A DNA stretch of 39,950 nt from Burkholderiales bacterium (lineage in GTDB: Bacteria; Pseudomonadota; Gammaproteobacteria; Burkholderiales; Burkholderiaceae_C), in assembly GCA_026400105.1 (NCBI GenBank), contig JAPLPQ010000080.1:1-39950 (forward strand). The letters are read 5' to 3'. How positions within the stretch are numbered: the stretch's first letter is position 1; the number at the start of each line of letters is the position of its first letter. Shown piece after piece: positions 34,081 to 39,950 of this stretch. Both the position numbers and the translations under genes were made by a program. A model generated the notes under the pieces. That model did no database searches. It was not told the DNA's origin and was given only the letters and a program-made list of their open reading frames with translations.

Positions 34081-34979
34081 GCAGCACGACAGACACCCTT
34101 CTTCTCGTGGGGCACGGTTCCCGCGAGGAAGCGGGCAATCAGGAAATCCATACCTTTGTCGAGCAATGGCGTGCCCGCCACCCGGACTGGCGCATCGAGC
34201 TGTGCTTCATCGAATTCGCGCGGCCCTCGCTGCACGACGGCCTGGTGTCGGCGGCACAGGGTGCCCGCCGGGTGCTGGTGCTGCCCCTGATCCTGAACGC
34301 GGCTGGCCATGTGAAGATGGAAATCCCGGAGGCGATCGAGCACGCGCGCGAACACACGCCGGGCGTGGAGTACCTGTACGGCCCGCATCTCACCGCTTGC
34401 GATCCGATCCTTGCCATCCTCAAGCGTCGCCTGCGCCAGGCCATGGCCGCGCTGGACATGCCTGACCCCACCACCACCGGGGTGGTGTTGCTGGGGCGTG
34501 GCTCGTCGGACCGTGCCGCCAACGGCGACATGGCCAAGATGGCGCGCTGGCTGCAGGAAGAAACCGACCACGAGCTGGTCGATCTGGCTTTCACCGGCAT
34601 CACCTACCCCAGGCTGGAACGGGTGGTGCAGCGCCAGGTCCTGCTCGGCATCAAGCAGGTGATCGTGCTGCCGTACTACCTGTACACCGGCACCTTGATG
34701 CAGCGCATCCAGCGCCAGGTGGAACACTTGCGTGGCCAGTACCCGCAGATGCGTTTTGCCTGCGGCACTCAGTTCGGCCTGGAGCCTGAAATCTTCGAGC
34801 TGCTGGAGCAGCGCGCTGCGGACCTGCAAGCCGGCAAGCCCGAGAGCAAGATGCCTTGCGACGGCTGTAGCCTGCGCGAAATTGCCCATGACCTGGGGCA
34901 TGGGCATTCCCATGCGCAGACCCATGAACACACCGTCCCGCTGCTGTTGCAGGGCGCCCTGGCGGAGGCCTTGGCATGA
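34077..34979 (+). CDS. cbiX: Sirohydrochlorin cobaltochelatase CbiX, long form
   Basis: 300-residue two-domain CbiX that inserts Co2+ into sirohydrochlorin, the entry step of the early-cobalt route. N-terminal active-site His residues are H13 (LLVGHGSREEAGN) and H78 (LILNAAGHVKMEIP). The second half repeats the fold but has GRGSSD where the first has GHGSRE, so only the N-terminal half is catalytic. The C-terminus has CDGC and a His-rich segment GHGHSHAQTHEH, typical of long CbiX and a likely metal or Fe-S site. ATGA overlaps at both ends. Confidence 0.94.
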   Translation: MSSTTDTLLLVGHGSREEAGNQEIHTFVEQWRARHPDWRIELCFIEFARPSLHDGLVSAAQGARRVLVLPLILNAAGHVKMEIPEAIEHAREHTPGVEYLYGPHLTACDPILAILKRRLRQAMAALDMPDPTTTGVVLLGRGSSDRAANGDMAKMARWLQEETDHELVDLAFTGITYPRLERVVQRQVLLGIKQVIVLPYYLYTGTLMQRIQRQVEHLRGQYPQMRFACGTQFGLEPEIFELLEQRAADLQAGKPESKMPCDGCSLREIAHDLGHGHSHAQTHEHTVPLLLQGALAEALA

Positions 34980-35665
34980 GCACGGTCAATACCGTCACCG
35001 AACAGCTGACAAGCGCCGGACAGGCGATCGAGCATGACAGCTTCGCCATCATCGACGCCGAGGTGGGGGCATATCCCTACACCGAGGTTCAGTGGCCGAT
35101 CGTGCGGCGCATGATCCACGCCAATGCCGATTTCGAGTTCAACGGCCTGACCGACTTCCACCCCGAGGCGGTGAGTGCCGGCATCGCCGCCATGCTGTGC
35201 GGCGGTACGCCCGTGGTGGCCGATGTGGAGATGATCTGCTCGGGCCTGTCGACCCCCAGGCTGGCCCACTTTGGCATGCGCGCCCATCAGTTCATCAGCG
35301 ATGCCGATGTGATTGCCCAGGCCCAGGCCGAAAACACCACCCGTGCGGTACAGGCGATGCGCAAGGCCCAGCGCCAAGGCTTGCTTGACGGCGCCATCGT
35401 GGGCATTGGCAACGCGCCCACAGCCTTGATCGAACTGGTGCGCCAGATTCGCGAGGAAGGCGTGCGGCCCGCGCTGGTGGTGGGCATGCCGGTGGGTTTC
35501 GTTTCTGCCGCGGAGTCGAAAGACCTGATGGCCGGACTCGACGCGGTGCCCTGGATCGTGATCCGGGGCCGCAAGGGAGGCTCGACCCTGGTGGTGGCGA
35601 CACTGCACGCCTTGCTGGCGCTGGCCGAAGCGCGTCAGAAAACCCTGACATCCGCCCAGGCCTGA
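34976..35665 (+). CDS. cbiC: Cobalt-precorrin-8 methylmutase
   Basis: 229-residue CobH/CbiC that moves the C-11 methyl to C-12 to form (cob)hydrogenobyrinate. The catalytic His is H48 in RRMIHANADFEF. Other conserved parts are [24 protein letters not shown] and GMPVGFVSAAESK. The start overlaps cbiX by ATGA. Confidence 0.95.
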   Translation: MSTVNTVTEQLTSAGQAIEHDSFAIIDAEVGAYPYTEVQWPIVRRMIHANADFEFNGLTDFHPEAVSAGIAAMLCGGTPVVADVEMICSGLSTPRLAHFGMRAHQFISDADVIAQAQAENTTRAVQAMRKAQRQGLLDGAIVGIGNAPTALIELVRQIREEGVRPALVVGMPVGFVSAAESKDLMAGLDAVPWIVIRGRKGGSTLVVATLHALLALAEARQKTLTSAQA

Positions 35666-35671
35666 CACCGC

Positions 35672-36874
35672 ATGATGGACAAGAACTCCCCGCGCGGCAC
35701 GCGCACCGGCTTCACCACCGGAGCCTGTTCGGCCGCAGCTGCACGAGCGGCTGCGATCGGGCTGGCTCAGGGCCAGGTACCCGCCGAGATTGAAAGCCTG
35801 CTGCCCAACGGCAGCCGGATGTCTTTTGCGGTCCAGGATGGCCGCTGCGACGAGCGGACCGCGCATGCCATGGTGGTGAAGTTCGCCGGCGACGACCCGG
35901 ACTGCACCGACGGTGCCCACCTGAGCGTCGACCTGCGTGTGCTGCCGCACCAGCCAGGCACCCTGCTCTACCGCGCCGGCGAAGGCGTGGGCACGGTGAC
36001 GATGCCGGGCCTTGGCCTGGAGGTGGGCGGCCCGGCCATCAATCCGGTGCCAAGGCAGAACATCCTGGACAACATCCGCGAGGCGGCCCCGGGCCTGCTG
36101 GCCGAGCACGGACTGGAAATCACCATCAGCGTGCCAGGGGGCCAGGACATGGCCCGCAAGACCACCAACGCGCGCCTGGGCATCCTGGGAGGCATCAGCA
36201 TCCTGGGCACCACGGGCATCGTCAAGCCCTATTCGACGGCGGCCTGGCGTGCCAGCGTGGTCCAGGGCATCCAGGTGGCGGCCACGCTGGGTCATGGCGT
36301 GATTGCCCTGACCACGGGCGGTCGCACCGAAAGCTTTGCCATGACCGAGCTGCGCCAGCAGCGCCCCGAATTGCCGGCGGCCTGTTTCGTGCAGATGGGC
36401 GATTTCCTGCGCTACGCCCTCGACGAGGTCGTGGCGCAAGGCATCCGCCTGGTGGTGCTGGGCGTGATGGTGGGCAAGCTCACCAAGATCGCCCAGGGCG
36501 AGACCATCACCCACGCCAACCGCGCCGAGGTCGACACCGATCTCGTCGCTCGCCTGGCACGCGGCATTGGTGCCAGCGAGGCGGACTGCCAGGCCATCGC
36601 TCAGGCTGAAACCGCGCGCTTTGGCGCCGAACTGATGGTGGAGCGCGGACTGGGCCCGGCCTTCCACCACGCGCTGGCTCAAGCCGCCATCGACACCCTG
36701 ACCGCACCCGAGCGCTACGGCAGCGCCTTCCAGCTGCGGGTGCTGGTGTGCGACTTTGCCGGCCAGAAAGTGGCCGACCTGTGGTCGGCTCCAGCCGATG
36801 CAGGCGCCTCGCCCGTCACTGCCGGGCGCACCGGCATTGGCCATCTCCAGCACCCGGACTTCGACACCGAATGA
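35672..36874 (+). CDS. cbiD: Cobalt-precorrin-5B C1-methyltransferase
   Basis: 400-residue CbiD, the C-1 methylating enzyme specific to the early-cobalt pathway. Motifs: RTGFTTGACSAAAARAA near the N-terminus, TTNARLGILGGISILGTTGIV and a C-terminal methyltransferase-associated part. It starts 6 nt after cbiC and ends in an ATGA overlap with cbiET. Its presence, with cbiX and cbiG, argues against the oxygen-dependent route. Confidence 0.95.
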   Translation: MMDKNSPRGTRTGFTTGACSAAAARAAAIGLAQGQVPAEIESLLPNGSRMSFAVQDGRCDERTAHAMVVKFAGDDPDCTDGAHLSVDLRVLPHQPGTLLYRAGEGVGTVTMPGLGLEVGGPAINPVPRQNILDNIREAAPGLLAEHGLEITISVPGGQDMARKTTNARLGILGGISILGTTGIVKPYSTAAWRASVVQGIQVAATLGHGVIALTTGGRTESFAMTELRQQRPELPAACFVQMGDFLRYALDEVVAQGIRLVVLGVMVGKLTKIAQGETITHANRAEVDTDLVARLARGIGASEADCQAIAQAETARFGAELMVERGLGPAFHHALAQAAIDTLTAPERYGSAFQLRVLVCDFAGQKVADLWSAPADAGASPVTAGRTGIGHLQHPDFDTE

Positions 36875-38208
36875 CAAGCCACTCCCTGCGCCAAGATCCC
36901 AACCCCTGCCGCGTGATCGGCGTGCTCGACGATGGGGTGGCCAGCCTGGGCGCCACCGCACTGGCCCACCTGCGCTGCGCCGATGTGGTGGTGGGCGGCA
37001 GCCGCACCCTGGCGCTGTTCGCACGCGAATGCAAGCCCGGCGCGGTGTTGCATGACCTGACGGGACAGCTCGGCGCCCTGCCCGGCTGGATACGCGCGGC
37101 CCGGGCCGCGAACCAGGCCTGCGTGGTGCTGGCCACCGGCGACCCGCTGTGCCATGGCATTGCGCCTTACCTGGCGCAGCAGCTGTGCCTTGATGCGCTG
37201 GAAATCCTGCCCAATCTGTCCACCCTGCAGCTGGCTTGCGCCCGGATCGGCCTGGCATGGCAGGACGCTGCCATCGTTTCCGTGCATGGCAAGGATGCCG
37301 GCGAATGGACGCGCGGCAGCCGCCCCGAGCATGGCCTGTACCCGCTGGCGCAGGCCTTGCGCGCGCAGGACCGCCTGCTGGTGCTGACCAGCCCGGCCAA
37401 CAGCCCGGACCGGCTGGCCCGTCTGTTGCTGGCCGAGGGGCTGGGCGACGACTTCCAGTTCGCGGTCGCCGCCGACCTGCTGCAAGCCACTGAACGGGTG
37501 TGGCCGCAACTGGACCCAGCGGACGCCGCCCGGATGGATTTTCCGGCGCTGAATGTGGTGCTGTTGTGGCGGATTCGGCCACGGCCTATGCCAGTGCAGA
37601 TGGGGCTGGCGGACCGCGCCTACGAGCAACGCCAGCCTGACAAAGGCCTGATCACCAAGCAGGAGGTGCGCGCCGTCAGCCTGGCCAGGCTGCAACTGCG
37701 CGCCCACAGCGTGGTCTGGGATATCGGCGCCGGCTCGGGCTCGGTGGGACTGGAGGCGGCACGGCTCTGCCCGCAGGGCCATGTGTATGCGATCGAGAAG
37801 AACGAGGCCGACCATGCGATTGCCGGTCGCAACCATGCCGCCTTCGGCGTCAGCAACTACAGCCTGGCGCTGGGCAAGGCGCCGCAGCAGCTGGACCACT
37901 GGCCCGATCCGGATGCCGTGTTCATCGGCGGCTCGGGTGGCGAACTGGCCGGGCTGATCGAGCTCGTGCTGCGCCGCTTGCGCCCGGGCGGACATCTCGT
38001 GATGAACTTCGTCACCCTGGAAAACCTGGTCACTGCCACCGCCACGCTGCAAGGCGCTGCGGCTGTAGCCGATCTTTCCTGGGACGTGTTGCAACTGCAG
38101 GCCGCCCGCAGCAAACCGATTCTGCAGATGCACCGCATGGCGGCCGAAAACCCGGTGTGGCTGGTCTGCGCCCATAAACCCGCACCTCAGGAGTCCACGC
38201 ATGACTGA
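36871..38208 (+). CDS. cbiET: Fused precorrin-6Y/7 methyltransferase-decarboxylase CbiET (CobL)
   Basis: 445-residue fusion. The N-terminal CbiE domain (about 12-225) methylates C-5; it has VVGGSRTL, VLATGDPLCHGIA and SVHGKD. The C-terminal CbiT domain (about 250-440) methylates C-15 and decarboxylates the acetate side chain; its SAM site is WDIGAGSGSVGLEAA, with DAVFIGGSGG. The fusion is the CobL arrangement. Starts in an ATGA overlap with cbiD and overlaps cbiL by 8 nt. Confidence 0.95.
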   Translation: MTSHSLRQDPNPCRVIGVLDDGVASLGATALAHLRCADVVVGGSRTLALFARECKPGAVLHDLTGQLGALPGWIRAARAANQACVVLATGDPLCHGIAPYLAQQLCLDALEILPNLSTLQLACARIGLAWQDAAIVSVHGKDAGEWTRGSRPEHGLYPLAQALRAQDRLLVLTSPANSPDRLARLLLAEGLGDDFQFAVAADLLQATERVWPQLDPADAARMDFPALNVVLLWRIRPRPMPVQMGLADRAYEQRQPDKGLITKQEVRAVSLARLQLRAHSVVWDIGAGSGSVGLEAARLCPQGHVYAIEKNEADHAIAGRNHAAFGVSNYSLALGKAPQQLDHWPDPDAVFIGGSGGELAGLIELVLRRLRPGGHLVMNFVTLENLVTATATLQGAAAVADLSWDVLQLQAARSKPILQMHRMAAENPVWLVCAHKPAPQESTHD

Positions 38209-39025
38209 AGCTGAATATTCCCGCCGAGGCACTTTGTGGGGCGTCTCCCTGGGCCCGGGCGCTCCGGGCCTGATCACCCGCGCCGCCTGGGCCGCCTTGC
38301 AGCGCCGCGACACGGTGTGGGTCTATCCCGCGCGCAGCGGCAAGACGCCCAGCTATGCGCTGGACATCGCGACCCGCGCCGGACTGGCTCCGCCGACCGA
38401 GCACGCGCTGCTGCTGTTTCCGATGACGCACGACGGGGAGAAACTGGCGCGCGCCTGGCTGAGAGCCGCCCACGCCGTGCTGCCCTGGCTGCAGGCCGGG
38501 CGCGATGTGCTGTTCCTGGTCGAGGGCGATGCCAGCACCTACGCCACCTTCGGCCACCTGGCCCGCACCTTGCGCGCGCTCGACGCGGACTTGCCGGTGC
38601 AGGTGATCGCAGGCGTGAACTCCTTCACCGCCGCTTGTGCCGATGTCGGCCAGCCGTTCGCCGAGCAGGACGACACGGTCGCCATCGTGCCGGCAGCCTA
38701 TGGCGTTGGCGCAGTGGACCGGCTGCTGCACGATTTCGACACCCTGGTGCTGATGAAGATCAAGCCCCTGCTGGACGACCTGCTGACCTGGCTGGAAGAC
38801 AAGGGGTTGTTGGCCGATGCACATTTCATCGAGCGCGTCGGAGCCGACGATGAACGGCGCCTGTCCGGCGCTGACCTGCTGGCCCTGCGCGGCAACCAGG
38901 TCAGCTATCTGTCCCTGCTGATCGTGAAGAACCCGCACCGCGTGCGCGGTGAACGGATCAAGGGTTGCCTGAAGAAGACCAGCCCGGGCACTGCCCCGCT
39001 GGCGTTGGAGGAATTGACACCATGA
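38201..39025 (+). CDS. cbiL: Cobalt-precorrin-2 C20-methyltransferase
   Basis: 274-residue CobI/CbiL that methylates C-20 of (cobalt-)precorrin-2. Motifs: LWGVSLGPGAPGLITRAA at the N-terminus, FLVEGDASTYATFGHL and VIAGVNSFTAACADVG. It overlaps cbiET and cbiG at its ends. Confidence 0.94.
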   Translation: MTEAEYSRRGTLWGVSLGPGAPGLITRAAWAALQRRDTVWVYPARSGKTPSYALDIATRAGLAPPTEHALLLFPMTHDGEKLARAWLRAAHAVLPWLQAGRDVLFLVEGDASTYATFGHLARTLRALDADLPVQVIAGVNSFTAACADVGQPFAEQDDTVAIVPAAYGVGAVDRLLHDFDTLVLMKIKPLLDDLLTWLEDKGLLADAHFIERVGADDERRLSGADLLALRGNQVSYLSLLIVKNPHRVRGERIKGCLKKTSPGTAPLALEELTP

Positions 39026-39795
39026 GTTCAGACGCCACCGTGGTGCTGTCGGCACCCGCACCCACCGAGGCAGACAGCCGGATCTGCCTGATCGCCATCA
39101 CCAGGCATGGCGCGGCGCTGGCTGCGCGCCTGGCGCGCGATTTGCCGCAGGCCCATGTCTGCACCGCGAGCAAGTTCGCTGCGGCCTTTGCCGACCTGCC
39201 ACAGCCAGTGCATGCCTACGCAGGCGCCTTGCGCGAGGAAATCCCCCGCCTGTTCGAGCAGTACGACCAGCTGGTGTTCCTGGTCTCGCTCGGTGCCGTG
39301 GTGCGGCTGATCGCCCCCCACCTCAAAGGCAAGGACGAAGACCCGGGCGTGACGGTGGTGGACGATGCGGGCCAGTTCGTCATCCCGGTGCTGTCGGGCC
39401 ATGTCGGTGGCGCCAACGCCATGAGCGAACGCGTGGCTGACCTGCTGGGCGCCACCGCCGTGCTGACCACCGCGTCCGATGTCGGCAAGACCATTCCGGT
39501 GGACATCCTGGGTCGCCACCTGGGCTGGCGGGTCGAGGCGCCCAAGATCAACATCACCCGCGTGTCGGCGCATGTGGTCAATGGCGAACCGATCGCCTTG
39601 GTCCAGCAGGCCGGCAGCCGCCACTGGTGGACCCGTGCCACTCCCCTGCCAGCCAACATCGAATGCCTGGAGCATTGGGACCAGGTGCGGCCGGAACACC
39701 ATCGCGCCGTGCTATGGGTGACGCAGGCCGACATTCCGGCGGCGCATTGGCAGCAATGGGCCGAGCGCCTGGTGGTGTACCGCCCGCCTCTGTAG
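39022..39795 (+). CDS. cbiG: Cobalt-precorrin-5A hydrolase CbiG, N-terminal and middle domains
   Basis: 257-residue protein with the CbiG N-terminal and central domains, which open the delta-lactone and release acetaldehyde. Motifs: FLVSLGAVVRLIAPHLKGKDEDPGV, DAGQFVIPVLSGHVGGAN, ATAVLTTASDVG. It lacks the C-terminal CbiG/CobE domain, which is encoded separately just downstream. The start at 39022 overlaps the cbiL stop (ATGA). Confidence 0.92.
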   Translation: MSSDATVVLSAPAPTEADSRICLIAITRHGAALAARLARDLPQAHVCTASKFAAAFADLPQPVHAYAGALREEIPRLFEQYDQLVFLVSLGAVVRLIAPHLKGKDEDPGVTVVDDAGQFVIPVLSGHVGGANAMSERVADLLGATAVLTTASDVGKTIPVDILGRHLGWRVEAPKINITRVSAHVVNGEPIALVQQAGSRHWWTRATPLPANIECLEHWDQVRPEHHRAVLWVTQADIPAAHWQQWAERLVVYRPPL

Positions 39796-39824
39796 CCAGC
39801 GATCCCTGCCGATGAGGCCCGCGC

Positions 39825-39950
39825 ATGACGCACCAGACCGACCAGACCCTGGTGCTGGGACTCGGTTGCGATCGGGGCACCATGCTGGCCACGCTGCAAG
39901 AAGCGGTCACCCAGGCGCTGCAGCAGCTGGGAGCCAGCGTGAACGCGGTA
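39825..39950 (+). CDS. cobE: CobE/CbiG C-terminal domain protein, 3' part beyond window
   Basis: 42 codons visible: MTHQTDQTLVLGLGCDRGTM and following helix. LGLGCDRGT matches the start of the CobE/CbiG C-terminal fold (usually GIGCRRGT). It begins 29 nt after cbiG. Stand-alone CobE proteins take part in corrin ring synthesis without a settled reaction. The call rests on a short stretch. Confidence 0.75.
   Translation, partial: MTHQTDQTLVLGLGCDRGTMLATLQEAVTQALQQLGASVNAV

Noticed and set aside
34854..34950. His-rich tail of CbiX as a separate metal-binding peptide
   Set aside because: It is continuous with the CbiX frame and such tails are known in long CbiX proteins.

Overview
The window is GC-rich chromosomal DNA of a betaproteobacterium, most likely a member of Burkholderiales. 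Several things point there: paired cyanophycin synthetase genes next to an ABC exporter and a DUF1854 gene, a divergent pobA/pobR pair, the mltG-tmk-holB-tatD-ankyrin order, and a single-chain PurL. Family and genus cannot be fixed from the sequence alone. Coding density is high, and most of the long antisense open frames are by-products of GC-rich third positions.

Layout: (1) 1-3582, leftward: two cyanophycin synthetase genes, a 720-residue CphA'-type paralogue followed by a second CphA cut off by the window edge. (2) 3821-7550, rightward: an ABC exporter with an N-terminal Cys4 motif, a DUF1854 protein and an HSL-type esterase. (3) 7631-10108: YgiQ-type radical SAM protein. (4) 10171-12354: pobA (leftward) and its IclR-type regulator (rightward), with a three-half-site operator between them. 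(5) 12398-17127: purL, then a hemerythrin gene behind a perfect FNR box. (6) 17233-21294, leftward: rlhA, an NRDE/TANGO2-type gene and ygfZ. (7) 21371-25743, rightward: mltG, tmk, holB, a TatD hydrolase and a secreted ankyrin protein. (8) 25754-26999: a siderophore-interacting flavoprotein and a divergent MarR regulator sharing a compact operator/promoter region. (9) 27081-29654: a coiled-coil protein and a tyrosine recombinase, divergent around a perfect 22-bp inverted repeat. (10) 29736-30024: three tRNA-Val(CAC) genes. (11) 30070-30333: a LysR remnant. (12) 30347-39950: a cobalamin riboswitch and a tightly overlapped cobalt-uptake and early-cobalt corrin operon (cbiMNQO, cobM, cbiX, cbiC, cbiD, cbiET, cbiL, cbiG, cobE) running off the right edge.

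How the parts work together: section 1 makes the Asp/Arg storage polymer cyanophycin, and section 2 is probably linked to its metabolism, although the transported substrate is unknown. pobA feeds 4-hydroxybenzoate into protocatechuate under PobR control. The cobalamin operon imports Co2+ (CbiMNQO), inserts it early (CbiX) and carries out many of the ring methylations and rearrangements; the B12 riboswitch in the leader probably shuts translation of cbiM when cobalamin is plentiful.

The least explained structures are the recombinase/coiled-coil/22-bp hairpin module beside the tRNA cluster and the cyanophycin-linked exporter plus DUF1854 pair. Several regulatory sites read cleanly from the sequence: the PobR-type operator, the FNR box placed at about -41, the paired MarR-type sites over a 17-bp-spaced promoter, and a start-codon-sequestering hairpin before cbiM.
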